The notes beneath the pieces were generated by a model, which ran no database searches, had not been told where the DNA came from, and saw only the letters and a program-made list of their open reading frames with translations. 64,000 nucleotides of DNA from Quercus robur (Eukaryota > Streptophyta > Magnoliopsida > Fagales > Fagaceae), in NCBI RefSeq assembly GCF_932294415.1, contig NC_065544.1, positions 37,194,310 to 37,258,309 of the forward strand, in the 5' to 3' direction. Made by a program: the position numbers and the translations under genes. Positions 1-12,982 of the stretch are shown one piece after another (position 1 is the first letter of the stretch; every line of letters starts with the position of its first letter).

Positions 1-107
1 ATAGGGTGTGGGGGATAAGGGCAAGAGTTCAAGTCTCCAAGAGAGAGTTTCAAACACATATACACTTAGATTAGGCTAGAGTAGAAATTCTATCTTGTAT
101 AAAATAT
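1..107 (+). repeat. SINE-like 3' part, cut by window start
   Basis: The segment ends in a 'gagtagaaattctatcttgt' motif followed by an A/TA-rich tail. A closely similar block lies at 29585-29690. A B-box-like stretch (gagttcaagtct) is present at about 26-37. Two dispersed copies with the same 3' end and an A-rich tail fit a retroposed short element. The tRNA-type origin is an inference; the 5' end is outside the window. Confidence 0.5.
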
Positions 108-671
108 ATATATATATATATATATATTTCATTCTTAAATTCTTAAAACTTTTCATTCTAAAAAAAAAAAATCTAAAAACTTTTTAGTTAATGTTCCACA
201 CCCCCACCCCAAACTAAAATTTCCACTGACCACTTGAACAGGACATGTTTAATGTATAGGTTACTAGTTAACAACGTGCTGAAGATCTAGCAACCTTTTT
301 TAGACTGTGTCATGGTTTGAGAATTTTCTTAATTTCATTAAATAGTTGCCAATGAAATTATACGACTCATTCTGGCTTTCGGGTAGGGGACGAAGTAAAC
401 TTTTTCTTTATTGATTGTTTATCATCTCCAGAATGAGCTTCCCAAAGATTTTCAAAATGACTTTTGCATTCGGTTTTAAAAGCAGGAGACGTGAGAAGCA
501 CAAATTCTAAGTAGGTGATACCAACAAAAAATGTTCAGTGTCACCAACCGAGTTAAAGACTTAAAAGTGGAAGGATGAAATATCCTAGCAAGTAGCAAGA
601 TGAATTACAATTGTTTAACAAGTCGTATCATATTAAGAAATTTTTATACATCTACTTGGCCACCTTTGTAT

Positions 672-1246
672 TAGGGGTGGCAATTCATGTTCGCGTGTCG
701 GGTCCGTGCCGAGTCAACTCATGAGTATCTAACTATATGGGGTCAACACTAACCCAATATATTTATTAAACTAGTCAAGGTTCCTCAACCCTAACACGAC
801 CTATTTATTAAACGAGTCAGTGGTGTCGATCTGTTTATCAAATTTTATCAAAATAAAAAAAAAAATTATGAAAAAACAAACAAATAAATATTTTTAATAT
901 AAAATTCAAAACTAACGAGTAACAGCAACACAAATAATCATTCAAAACTAAAGTATATCTCAATATCACAAATAATCAATCACATTATGTCAAAGAAAGT
1001 AAACCATAACAATTAATAAGTTTATATACCTAGGATTTGAATGGTATATTAGTAAAATGTCATTTAATTAAAGGGGTTAAATGAGTTCTATAGGTTGAAC
1101 ACTAACCCAACCCATTTATTAAACGGGTTAGTTATGTTAACCCAAATATGACATAAACTCATTAAGCCTCAACCCATAACTTGCTAATTTTGTGTCGTGT
1201 CGTGTCATGTTGGGTTCGTGGGTCACGTCCAATTTTGCCACCCCTA
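672..1246. mobile_element. Non-autonomous hAT-type element, 575 bp
   Basis: The ends are inverted copies of TAGGGGTGGCAA (672-683 and about 1235-1246). The flanks give an imperfect 8-bp duplication: ctttgtat at 664-671 and ctttgaaa at 1247-1254. TIRs of the GGGGTGGCAA type with 8-bp TSDs are typical of hAT relatives. The interior is AT-rich, repeats phrases such as 'aacactaacccaa', and has no coding potential. Confidence 0.65.
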
Positions 1247-1648
1247 CTTTGAAAGATAATAATAAGGGAAAAATGCCCACACTACACACTCCCTAGATTT
1301 TAGAGCAATGGTCATTATAGCCCCGAACTTTTATTTTAGCTAATTTACTCTTTCAACATCACACATTTGCCAAATCACTACTTCTGTTAATTGTTGTCAA
1401 AATTCTAACAAAATATGCACTTGAGGCACACGTGAGGTTTAAAATACCTAAATAAAAAAGTTGAGAGAGAGAGAGAGAGAGAGAGAGACGGGTTAGAACC
1501 ACAGTGGCCAAGGTCGGCCCAAGGCCTAGGCCTAAGGCCCCACCCAAAAAAAAATCCCCTTAGGGAAAAAGGCCCCACATCCCATAGTTAAAGGCCCAAA
1601 TTTTTATAAAATTATATATATTTTTTAAAGGTTATGCATATTTTTTAA

Positions 1649-3328
1649 TTAGTGATATTAAAGATACTATAAATTTTACTATTAGCTTACAAATTGTCAT
1701 GTTACTAATCACAAAAAAGTGATTTAAACATTCATTAGTTAAATTGATGAATTTCATCAATGAGAGGTAATGTCACATCACATTGTGAATATTTTATAGT
1801 GCTTTTAGCACATTTTTCCTTTTCATTTCTATTAAGACTCTCAATGTACAAGACCAATAGAACCCTCACCCAATTGAAACCCTAAAATGTTTCAAAAAAT
1901 GTTGCAAATATGTTAAATCATCAATTATAGATTAATCTCCCCTAACAATTTGAGACTTTAATTTTGTAAACTCATATCCTACAAAGTTACACACCAAATA
2001 ATATCTATCTCTCTATCTTAAAAACAAAATATAAAATTAAAAATTAGTGATATTAAAGATATTATAAATTTTACTATTAGCTTACAAATTGTCATGTTGC
2101 TAATCACAAAAAAGTGATTTAAACATTTATTAGTTAAATTGATGAATTTCATCAATGAGAGTTAATGTCACATCATATTGTATGAATATTTTATAGTGCT
2201 TTTAGCACATTTTTCCTTTTCATTTTTATTAAGACTCTTAAGGTCCGTTTGGATTGAACTTATTGTTGCTGAAACTAAAAACTGAAAACTGAAAACACTG
2301 TAACAAAATAATTTTTAAATGTGTGAATAGTGTTTTGGGAGCCATGAACAGTGCATGAACAGTGCGTAAACTGTGTTTTTTCCCCTGCACAGTAAAATCA
2401 TGTGATTTTACTGTTCACGTGCAGGAAAAAAAAAACGCAAAACGTGGATGCCACTTTCAGCTGAAACCAAACAGGTACTCAATGTACAAGACCAATAGAA
2501 CCCTCACCCAATTGAAACCCTAAAATGTTTCAAAAAATGTTGCAAATGTGTTAAATCATCAATTATAGATTACAAATTGTCATGTTACTAATCACAAAAA
2601 AGTGATTTAAACATTCATTAGTTAAATTGATGAATTTTATCAATGAGAGTTAATGTCACATCACATTGTGAATATTTTATAGTGCTTTTAGCACATTTTT
2701 CCTTTTCATTTCTATTAAGACTCTCAATATACAAGACCAATAGAACCCTCACCCAATTGAAACCCTAAAATATTTCAAAAAATGTTGCAAATGTGTTAAA
2801 TCATCAATTATAGATTAATCTCCCTTAACAATTTGAGACTTTAATTTTGTAAACTCATATCCTACAAAGTTACACACCAAATAATATATATCTCTCTATC
2901 ATAAAAACAAAATATAAAATTAAAAATTAGTGATGTTAAAGATATTATAAATTTTACTACTAACTTACAAATTGTCATGTTGCTAGTCACAAAAAAGTGA
3001 TCTAAACATTCATTAGTTAAATTGATGAATTTCATCAATGAGAGTTAATGTCACATCATATTGTGAATATTTTATAGTGCTTTTAGCACATTTTTCCTTT
3101 TCATTTCTATTAAGACTCTCAATGTACAAGACCAATAGAACCCTAACCCAATTGAAACCCTAAAATGTTTCAAAAAATGTTGCAAATGTGTTAAATCATC
3201 AATTATAGATTAATCTCGCCTAACAATTTGGGACTTTAATTTTGTAAACTCATATCCTACAAAGTTACACACAAAATAATATCTATCTCTTTCTCTTAAA
3301 AACAAAATATAAAATTAAAAATTAGATT
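1649..3328 (+). repeat. Tandem array, four copies of a ~395-bp unit
   Basis: Units start with 'ttagtgatattaaagata' at 1649, 2044 and 2927 (the last with 'gatgtt'). A third copy lacking its 5' part begins near 2570. Each contains 'cacattttt', 'caatgtacaagaccaatag' and 'caattgaaaccctaaaat' blocks. The period between units 1 and 2 is 395 bp. Copies are very similar, so the array is recent or homogenised. Unit 2 is interrupted by a MITE at 2241-2476. Confidence 0.85.
2241..2476. mobile_element. MITE inserted in tandem-repeat unit 2
   Basis: Comparison with the uninterrupted units ('agactctcaatgtac') shows exactly where extra DNA was inserted. The ends are AGGTCCGTTTGG and CCAAACAGGT in inverted orientation, with an imperfect duplication (actctta / actcaatg). 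The interior has a palindromic stretch around 2385-2425. Most similar to hAT-type MITEs; the superfamily is uncertain. Confidence 0.6.
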
Positions 3329-4118
3329 ACAACTTTACTTAACTATGCATCATCGTATATCCAAAATAAAGTATCTTTTTTAATTGTAATATATTTTTAT
3401 TTATTTTTATTAATATTTATGGTTCAACTATGATATTCAATTCTCTATATGAAATTAACATTAGTTTAGTTGGTATTATTCATCAAATTATGTATTTAAT
3501 GTATCAAATTAACCTTGATTTGATTAGTATTAAATAATTTTGTTTAATTAATATTTACATATTAAAAGTTCCGCATAAATTTTTCACCTTAAACCCCAAT
3601 TATGTTGGGCTGCCCCTAATCATGACATCCCTCCCTCTATCACCGAACATCTTTGTCCCGTTGTCCTTATTCCTGTTGCACTGTTCAACCGCAAATATGG
3701 ATCCCCTGTTCAATAGCCACCATTTTACAAATATTTGCATTCCAAAGATTTCCCAAGAGGCCTTAGTTTCAGGACTCTGTTTCCGAAGGAAGCTTGGAAT
3801 ATTGGACTTCACTTATCTTTTACCCTTCAAGCATTGTGTGGACGAATTCCTTAGGAGCTGTAAGCTTGTAATCAACAACCAGACCAAAATCCAACAATCC
3901 CAATAGCCGAGTCCCCCATTTATATTAACAATCATTACCAACCCAACAAAGAAAACTAACCAAAACCCAACAATCTAATTTCAAATCCCAACAACGCACA
4001 TAATTAAATTCCACGAAATTCATAAATAAATAAATAAATAAACTCAGCTTGTTTATCAAAGTTTGTGGAGCTTCAAAGGTGTAATCCCTCATGCTGAAAT
4101 GGGCCAAATTCATTATAA

Positions 4119-4408
4119 GAGCATTCTCATCAAATATCTTTAAAATTTTAGGATTTAACATCTAAAAAACTGACTTTATAACATATAACACATCACTTTA
4201 CAATATAACTTGCATCAAAACTTCTATTTTTTTTTATACTTCATTTAAATATTCTTTCTTTATCATTTTTTATTCCTCTCTCTCTCTCTCTCTTTCTCAA
4301 CCCAACTATTCTTAGCACCGCCGGCCACCACATCCACCTGCCCATACAACCACCACATCCACCCACCATCGCTGCCACCTGCCACCAACCAAATCCACCG
4401 CAACCACA

Positions 4409-4451
<43 letters not shown>

Positions 4452-5242
4452 CCTCCACATCCACCCACCACACCCACCCATACCATAACCACCACATCCA
4501 CCCATCATCGCCACCACCAACTAGATCCACCGCAACCACATCCCAGACCCGATTCTATGACCTAGACCCGATCAACCCACACCCACAACCACAACCACAA
4601 AACCCACAAAACAAGCCACAGCCTCCACCATAACCTAAAACCTCCACAATCCACAACTTCCACCACAACTCACAAAACCCACAACCTCCACCACAACTCA
4701 CCACAACCCATAACCTTCACAATCCACAACCTCCACCACAACCCACCAAACCCACAACCCACAAAACCCACAATCCAACCCACAAATACCACAAATCACA
4801 TGCCCACAGTGGCAGATCGAGAGAGATGAAAGATTTGGCAGAGAGAGAGGGGAAAAAAAAAATAAGACGTAATCCTCCATCTTGGAACCCAAACGATGAG
4901 ACAATGCCTATCTCGGAACCAGAACAAGACGACGAAGGAGAGAGAGACAAGAGAGGGACAGAGAGAGAGTCTGGTGAACCAAAAAAGACAAGAGAGAAGT
5001 CAAGTTCCAGAAGAAAAGAGAGAAAATCGTGTGAGAGAGAGATGATATTTTAATGGAAAGGTTAATAAAATATTATTTTTTTATAAGATTTGAACTACAA
5101 TAGACTGTCATCTTTGACAGTCTACTGTCGCTAAATTGCTAAAAATTTTACATATATACCACTCTTGATGTAACGTGTTTTTTGTGAATTCAGGTGCTAA
5201 AATTAACATTTAGCATTTATACCACTTTTGATAAAAATGCTC
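4119..5242. mobile_element. PIF/Tourist-like element with low-complexity core
   Basis: The left end GAGCATTCTCATCAAA (4119) and the right end ttttgataaaaatgctc (ending 5242) are inverted, flanked by TAA at 4116-4118 and 5243-5245. A 3-bp TAA duplication fits PIF/Harbinger MITEs. The core holds a CT repeat (4277-4292), a poly-A tract (about 4420-4449), a CCACC/CCACAA-rich stretch (4320-4790) and GA-rich sequence (4820-5045). ORFs in this core are low-complexity artefacts. Confidence 0.55.
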
Positions 5243-5579
5243 TAACCTTCATAAAATTGAAACCAACTTATTTTAAAGATTTGAGACTTTTTTTTTTGGG
5301 GTGTGTGCAATGCAAATCCATATACGTGGTTGAATGGTGTGGCAAAGGGAAAGATGTCGTGGTAGCTCTGACTGACCATGTCTCTCACTCAAAAAAAAAA
5401 AAAAAATTGGCATTTTAAACATCATGTCTCATATTCCGTTAGAATTTTGACAGCTAAACTAACAGAAATAGTAATTTGGCAGATGTGTGAAGAAGTAAAT
5501 TGGCCAAAATAAAAGTTTAGAGGAAGTATTGACCGCTACTTTAAAGTTCAGTGGGTGTAGACATTTTCCCTAATAATTA

Positions 5580-6025
5580 TAATAGGTAAAATCATGGATT
5601 CAAGACCAAGTTTATATGTAGAATTCAAATGTACTGCAACAATGAAGAGTATTTACACTTTAGAGTAAGGTCTATAATAAAATTATTGGGCAAGTTCAAC
5701 GTAATTTATACAAGTTCCAGATGTACAGATGCACAACAGGGAAAACACACCATATAAACATCTACTTTTCCCGTGTGGACATTAACATCTTAAACTTTTT
5801 TTGTTCTTCATTGGAACTAATAAAATAAATTCACTATTTTCAGCCCCATAACATAAAATTTTAGTCACAACCAGCCAACTTATTTAACAACAGAACCAGG
5901 CGATACATTAGCCAGGAAACAAATGGATTGAAGGTGAACCTGTAATCAGCAATTTGTGCATTTACAACTAGCAAGCCATTTATGTACAGAAGCTCTCATT
6001 CCAAGCCAACAATGCACCCTCTGAT
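5580..6025. other. Spacer and 3' flank of the PTEN2-like gene
   Basis: AT-rich sequence between the Mutator-like element and the phosphatase stop codon. The part nearest 6025 must hold the minus-strand 3'UTR. No clear minus-strand AATAAA was found, so the transcript end is not placed. Confidence 0.4.
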
Positions 6026-9000
6026 TTACTCACTTTCATAGTCCTCTTCATCTCCAAATGTAAAAACAGATGCATCAGCCGCCATTGCCTTGAATTCACT
6101 TTCTGTGTTGGGAGCCTCAAGGCCTGAAATAGCTCCCCCAGCAGCATCACTTTTAGGCTCACTGGCAGCAGCATGAATCTGAGTTGAGCCGCTGTTTCCA
6201 AGAGACATATGTTCAGTTGCACGAGCTACACTAGCAACTTGATCAGAATTTGTCTTTGTTTCAGAACTGGATGTGGTAATGGGGACAGTTCCTCCTGCTC
6301 CTGCTGCAGATGCCATTTCTGCTTGCCGGCTCTTTGAAGCAGCAGTTTCTTCGGCCTCACTATCTGAAAAAACATCATCTTTATCATGACTTTTTGAGTT
6401 GTTATTTTGGCTTGGTTTAGCTGTACCCTCATCAACTGATGCAGGAGCAGTTCCTGAGCTTTCATCCATTTTTTTGGCAGAAGTTTCAGTGTTAGGTGTT
6501 GTAGGAACAGTGTCATTATAATCTACCAGCACAACCTCAACCTGAAAGCCAGGGGAAGGCAATTTCCTCTACAGACCGGAAAAATTAGAAAGCGTTACTG
6601 TGTTATACAATAATCAAAATTTTCCAAGAAAGCTAAGAAAACAGTGATACTGACAAAGGAGCAAACCACATTTTCTAATTCAGGGGAAGAAAAAACCAAA
6701 CTAATACAGCTGCATCTTGTAAAGAAAGATATTTAAGCGCAAGGTTTTTAAAGCTGTATGGGCAGATAAGCACATAATTATTTAATCTTTACCTTGTCAA
6801 ACCCGTCAAGATCGTTGGTGTTTAAAACTTTTCTATTTTCCGACATTGTTGTGTTTAACCAACTGAAATTAAAAAAATACAAATTTCAGATTCAGATCAG
6901 ACAAGCATAACAAGATTACTAGAGATTGATTTATTGGGATGAAGCTGAATTACAGACAAGTAAAAATCTCCTTGGCGGTCGTGAAATTGGACTTTGAAGT
7001 CCCCAACCAACTCTGTCAGACCGGGCTCCCCTGGCAAAGCAAAGACCATTACCCCCTTCTTGGGGGCACTAAACCAAAAATCTTCTGGCTGCAGAAAATA
7101 GTATAGGTTTATGAAATCCCAAATTGGTAAAATATTCCATAGCCCCAAAAAAAGAAATGGAATATCAGAAACACCCATTCTTAACATCTCTAACTAATTG
7201 CTAGCAGATAATCAAACAGACGTACCGAAAGATCCTTGGTTCTTGGATGCTTTTTTGCAGAGAAGAGAACACCTATGCATTAGAAAAAGATCAAAGAAAA
7301 ACCATACAGTAAGCATAATGATAAATTATATAGAAGTATGAAGAAATGCAGTGCTTCAGAGATGACAAAAATGTTAATTAAAATTGCAATCTTGGTTCAT
7401 AGACTGTCAATTACAACAACTATCAGCACAAAAATCCAGAAGACTGTAGCAAAGTAAATTGTGCCATCAATGGCAAGAATCCCAATGTTTTCTTCCCCAT
7501 TCTATGTGTCTAAGATTCAAGAACCAGGAACCCAAGTAGTTCAAGTTAACAAATGAGATCCTAAGTTATATTATGAGATTGCTTACCTCTGTTCTTGACA
7601 ACCTAAAAAGATAGAATACAATATTTAATGTCTTTTCACACAAAAGTAGGGTTAAAAAAAACATAAGAAAGACAATAAAATGAATAGTGCACAAAGAGAG
7701 TTGTAGCCCCAATACAGGGGAAATACAATATAAAATGGCAGAAAAATACAAAAAGTACAAAATAAAAAATAGAAAACGGCTAATTCCTAGAATCCAACAG
7801 ACCACTCAGACTAAGATGAGTTAGTGGCATCCATCTACCATATACATAGAACAGAAGCTTCAAATCCAACACTAACTCCTCACAAACCAAAATTCTAAGC
7901 ATTCCTCTGACCCTCCCTCTCTAAATGAACCACTTAAGATACAAAGGGGCAACCTCACAAACAACCAAAATATGTTGCCTGCAGAAGACCTAAGTCAAAC
8001 TTGCAAAACACCAGCTACCAGAGTTCTCATTGGAAAAAGTTTGAAATCAACATGGCAACCCATCTGCATAAGTGAAATATCAGCACCAAAACATGCCAAT
8101 GGGCCCTTGGTCAATTGGGCCAGCACTATAAGGTTAAAAGGTCATGTATGCAAATTATTTTTTAAACAATATATTGGTCTCATAGAAGAATAATCCAATA
8201 CACGGCAATCATGAAGGAAGAACAATTATGATGCAGTACAGAACTAGATGAAGTACTGAAAATTATATATATACACACACGCACAGCAAACTGGGGCGGG
8301 GGGAATGCAAATTATGAAAATGAAATTCTGTAATCGTCTACCATAAGAGAGAAGGGAAGGAAAAATTTAAACAGAACAGAAATGCCAGAACAAACCATTA
8401 TGATCTGAGACAGTGATGGAGGGCCTTATCCAATAAGGGCATCTGTGAAGCCGAAATCCCCTAAGCATGCACCTGCACCAGATGTGATGTCAATAACCAT
8501 GCGAACATACTAAGATGCTACAATAAAAATACCATCTCAGAAATATACCTACGGCCAGGAGGGTTTTCCCCATTGAAGTATGTTAGCACTCGTTCAAAAT
8601 ATTTGACATATCTCTGAAAATACATAAATAAGAACATATAAAGAATGCCTATCACATAGAAAAGATACCCTATCAGGTAAGCTCAGGTGATAGAAAAGAT
8701 ATCAAGAATTCAGAAGATTATCACATAGAAATAAAAGACTAACAATCTGACTGGGCAGAACAAGCCCTTTTCCATCAAAACATCTTTTCTGATTGTAGTA
8801 GTCAATTGACTCCTCAGCAGTTGGGAAGAACTGCAAAGAGATGGCAAGTACATCCACAATTAAAACATTTAATAAAACACAAAAGTTTATCAAAATTTCC
8901 AGCAAATGCATTGTCATATGATTCAGGAATATACTATGGAATCTTACCTTCAGGAATAGAAGAAGACTGGAAATCATCAACCCTGTTCTTGCCATTCCAG

Positions 9001-12000
9001 CCTTGCAGTGCACAACCACAATGTTCTCAATATCCTCCTTCAACCATGAGTAAGCACTTTGGCAAAATGATATTATCAGTTGAATTGGGGGACAATTATG
9101 GTCATCAAATGGGAAAGAAGCCACCTGGAAAGAATTAAGAACTTGAGATATAAATTATAAGTAGCTGCAACAGAACATTTTTCATAATACCCTTTATGTT
9201 ACCTAGTCATATGTTTTACCATATAGGATCCAACTAGTACAGAGTTTAAATCTTTTGCAATGAAAAATGTGATATATGATTTCTTAATTGGTTGACACTT
9301 AAGAGAGTCAACCCAGAGCTATATGCAATACTTTTCCAAGCATAATCAAAGATATGACAATAGTGTTGGTAGAAGTGTCAAGTGCACTGTGCACAAGCCT
9401 CTTGGAGCCTAGGTGCAAAGCACAAATGTGCTTAATTGAAGTAAAGTGAACACTTTTCAAATACAATATATAATAATTACTAATATAAAGATTCATAGAA
9501 TATAATGAAAAAATACATAAATCAAAATAGTAATGTATTTTTCCTATTAGCTAAAATAGCTAATACAATTGCACAGAGTTTATAATTCAAATTCTACATA
9601 TGTTCTTTCAATTTCTTACAATTTTTATATGGTAAATTTGAACAAATATAACAAACATTTTATATAACCCTCTTGTACTTATAAAATTATAACTGTGATA
9701 GTCATGATCAAACAAAGTATAGGTTCAATCAAAATATATCCAAAAGGCAAGACCAAAGAGCATAAGAATAGTAAATTATCATGGTTTGTGGCTTTTTATA
9801 CATAATTTTTTGAGTGTGTGTATAATATAACACCTTATGAATAGATTTTTAATAATAAATGATCCATGTCATTTCCTTCAAGATCGAGCAATGAATTATA
9901 ATGATTGTGCTTCTTCAAAAAGCACCAAACAAGTGTGCTTGACGTAAACTTTATTAAATGAGCTTTGCTTCGACCAAGCAAAAAGCTTAGACCTTGGGGC
10001 TTTGAGATTTTAGCTTTAAGAGCACTTTTAACAACAATGTATGCCAAATATGAGAATGGTCTAACACAGGTAAGATTTTCGATTTACGAGATATGAAGAA
10101 TGAAACCCCATATTTTCCGCCCAATAAATCAACAATTATAACACACCTTTCCCTCAAGTAGGGATGCATCATACAGCCTCTCAGAACAAAGGTTATACAC
10201 TTTGTACTTGCCCTGCATAAGAAACAAGCAATATAGTTTATACTTGCACATAACAAAAATATAATGAGAAAATTCTGATTACCAAAATAGCACATATAAT
10301 TTTCAGTATACAATACCCATCACACTAATAAAGGTAATGCCAGAACCTGCATTCTCTTTCCACTGGACACCCCAACAAACTAAGTGTAGGCTTGTAACAG
10401 TTGATCTAAATACAGACTTACCCAAATTAGATTTAATAAAATATTACCCATATCAGATTGATCCAGTCTGCTCTTTGATAGCATAGATACACAATAAAAT
10501 ATAATGCAACTGTTGAAAACTGCACACACTACACATACACTCGCAGCAATGAGGCAAATTTGAGTAAAATCATCAATGAAAGAATTACTTATAAAATCAT
10601 CAATGAAAGAATTTATTCTTTTTTTAATAAAATGAAAAAATTTATTCTTAAAACAGAGGATGTATTAAAATCAATTAGCTGCCAAATCAATCTTGATCAA
10701 GATCAAACCAAAACATTAAGCCAACACTATTGTGGAGGGTGGTGGATTTACTAGCTAGTTGGCAAGCTTATTTTGGGCGACATCGTAATAGTGAGATTTG
10801 GAAGGCCATTCCTCATTGTCTGATGTGGTGTATTTGGAGGGAGCGCAATGCCAGAAACTTTGAAGGAAGGGTGAGAGCAGCAACACCAGATTTGAAATTG
10901 CATTTTATAAGGACTTTGTTCAAGTGGTTATCAGCCTTGGGGAAGTTTTCTTTCTCAAACTTTTTTTCTGATAGGTAATAAAAGTTTTATTGATGAGAAA
11001 AGTACAATGTGTATGTGATGTTCAAATTTTGCTAATAAAACTTATTGATTATCACCAAAAACAAAAATCTGGATATAATAGAATATAGAGATAAACCTCA
11101 AAGGTAGAGGAAAAGTACCTCTTGCGAGACTCCTATTTTCATGGCATCCATAACCCAATGTACATAAAAGAAATTTGTCCATTTCCTAAGAATATCTGTG
11201 GCGGGTATTCCACCACAATTTACTATAATTATTAATATCCACTGCCTAGCCTCAGATAAGAGATATGAAATGAAATGCGAGCCAAAATGCATCCAAGCGG
11301 CACATGTAGATTAATTAATACGTCTTCAAGACTGTATCAAAGTATGTAAAGAATTAATATAAAATGTACTGATTCACAAAAATCAATGATATCCTATTCA
11401 GCAAAAAGAAATAAGAAGGAGATTTGAATGTATATTTTACAAGGAAGCATTCTAAATATATTAACCTTAGATGAAATTCCAAGTGTCAAGAATCATCATA
11501 CCTTCACCCCCCACCAAAAAAAAATGGTCATGGTAATTACCTTGTGATGAGTTTCAAAGAATTTAATCACTTCTTCCATGTGGTTTCGGTAGAACCCCTG
11601 CATTACATGTCAAGATAGTTTGAAAACTGGTATAAAATTGAACAGGATGAGGAGGATTGAGGAGTCAACTGTTCAGTGAAGATAAGTCATTTACCTCAAC
11701 ATAACCAAAAAAGCCAGAGCTCATATCACCAGCAGGAAACCCCATAGCAATAATATTCTCTGTGATATATGTCATATCAAGATCGAATCCTCCTTCCTGA
11801 AGATCAGATAACAAGTCAAGTGTGTGTGTGTGCGTGTGTGTATCGGTCAGTTATTATATAAAGAAGATAAATATATAGCTAGAAGAGAAAATTTAAAAAA
11901 AAAAAATTCATGTTTGTGATCCATCTACAAATATATCATATGAGTAAGGGTAAAAAGTCTACAACACAAGCAACGCACCTGGTATCTTCGTTTATTTTGA

Positions 12001-12425
12001 GAAACAACATGTCGAGCCTTAACCTGTACAGCCTTCACTGCACTCTTGGAGGTGTCTACTAACCCTTTTGTAATAGTTCCAATAAAACCAGGCTGCACAG
12101 CTGTTGAAGTTCCTTCAGAACTATCATCTGATGAAGGAGCTTTTGGAGACAAGCGCAAACCTAAGCCACTAGTCAAACGTGCAAAAGTTGATTTTCCAGC
12201 ATTTCCAGTTGGAGAATCATCTTGTGTGGTTGCCAGTGGCTGAGGAATTTTCAAACTTTTGGCCCATGAAGATATTGCAGAAGGAGATAACTTAGATGAT
12301 ACATTAGGGGGAGAATTATCTAGTCCAGAATCAGCAGCAGCTGGGGTTTTTATGGCAGCGGGAGGTTGTACATCAGGAGCTTTAAGAGGTGGTAAAGTTG
12401 ACGAATCAGCAGATCCCGAATCCAT
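6026..12425 (-). CDS. PTEN2: PTEN2-type dual-specificity/lipid phosphatase, 12 coding exons
   Basis: Coding exons in transcript order: 12425-11979, 11796-11695, 11597-11541, 10212-10147, 9124-8948, 8830-8744, 8613-8549, 8472-8396, 7272-7226, 7088-6958, 6862-6793, 6568-6026. All introns are GT-AG and all phases join without a stop, giving 622 aa. Residues 1-145 are a Ser/Pro-rich extension as in plant PTEN2. The phosphatase core follows from about 150; the P-loop HCKAGMARTG has catalytic Cys264 and Arg270, and Asp232 in PFDDHN matches the human Asp92 loop. A C2-like domain runs from about 350 to 465. The acidic tail ends GDEEDYESE. Human PTEN removes the 3-phosphate of phosphoinositides; plant PTEN2 is reported to act on phosphoinositides and bind phosphatidic acid. 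The P-loop has Met and Ala where human PTEN has Lys128 and Gly129, so substrate preference may differ. Length agrees with Arabidopsis PTEN2A/2B (just over 600 aa). No damage is seen. Confidence 0.93.
10730..10990 (+). pseudogene. LINE reverse-transcriptase C-terminal fragment in a PTEN2 intron
   Basis: An open 82-codon stretch, antisense to the phosphatase gene and inside its third intron, includes MWCIWRERNARNFEG. This is the hallmark region near the zinc-binding C-terminus of plant LINE ORF2 proteins. It ends just before an A/T-rich stretch. No RT core remains, so it is a 5'-truncated relic. Confidence 0.7.
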
Positions 12426-12982
12426 TCCACAACCACAGATATTAACAGAGATTGAGGATAAATGTTCAATGTCAAAATATAAAAGGTCTTAATACAGCAT
12501 CTTCAGTTAAAGCTGCAATTACAGACATAAGAATAAGTTTAAATAGTATAGAAACATCATAAGCAGTTAAATTTTCTAATCTATACTATTTTTGAGTAAA
12601 AGTAGATCATGGATTTTCTAAACAAAAACATATAAATAAAAATTATGTTTTCTAATCGCTCTTTCTTTGTTCACAACTATTTACCTCATTATTTTTTGAC
12701 CGAGAGAGAGAATTGCACATTAGTATGAACTCCCATCATCAAAGGAAAGCAGCAAGTATGAAAGCTATGTGGATTTTAAACCTCCCTTCATTTTGCTTTC
12801 AATCTGTCTTATGCCACTCTTACACTCAAACCATTCTTTGAACTAACTTAATGGGGGCGACCTTCACTCTTCCTTTGACTTCCTATCCCATAAGTTACCC
12901 CAGTAGCATACAAGTACATTACTGACTAACCAGAATCAAACCTAGAAATTATCATTGCAATTGTTCACATAAAAAGTAGACC

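Larger units (their letters stand above)
1503..3618. mobile_element. Possible hAT-like element enclosing a tandem array
   Basis: The left side begins with 'gtcggcccaaggcctaggcc' and the right side ends near 3595-3610 in 'tatgttgggctgcccct', a partial inverted match of the GGGC(A/G)GCCCAA type. A diverged piece of the same left end lies in the PTEN2 5'UTR intron (12983-13230). No clear TSD or coding region is seen, so the boundaries are approximate. Confidence 0.35.
1266..5570. mobile_element. Long-TIR Mutator-like element, non-autonomous, 4.3 kb
   Basis: The first roughly 190 bases (1266-1455) reappear, diverged, as the reverse complement of about 5408-5570. Shared blocks include 'aacttttattttag/ggc', 'ctgttag/att' and 'gtcaaaattctaac'. 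The flanks are taataataa (1257-1265) and taataatta (5571-5579), 8 of 9 identical, matching the 9-bp TSD of Mutator elements. No transposase ORF is present. The interior carries a hAT-like repeat region, a small MITE at 2241 and a PIF-type element at 4119. Confidence 0.65.

Noticed and set aside
3622-3906. 94-codon plus-strand ORF
   Set aside because: No recognisable family, a competing minus-strand ORF over the same bases, and a position inside a repeat-rich element.
4241-4539. Three overlapping minus-strand ORFs rich in Gly, Trp and Phe
   Set aside because: They translate a CCACC-rich and poly-A low-complexity tract inside a MITE-like element; several frames are open at once, as expected from simple sequence.
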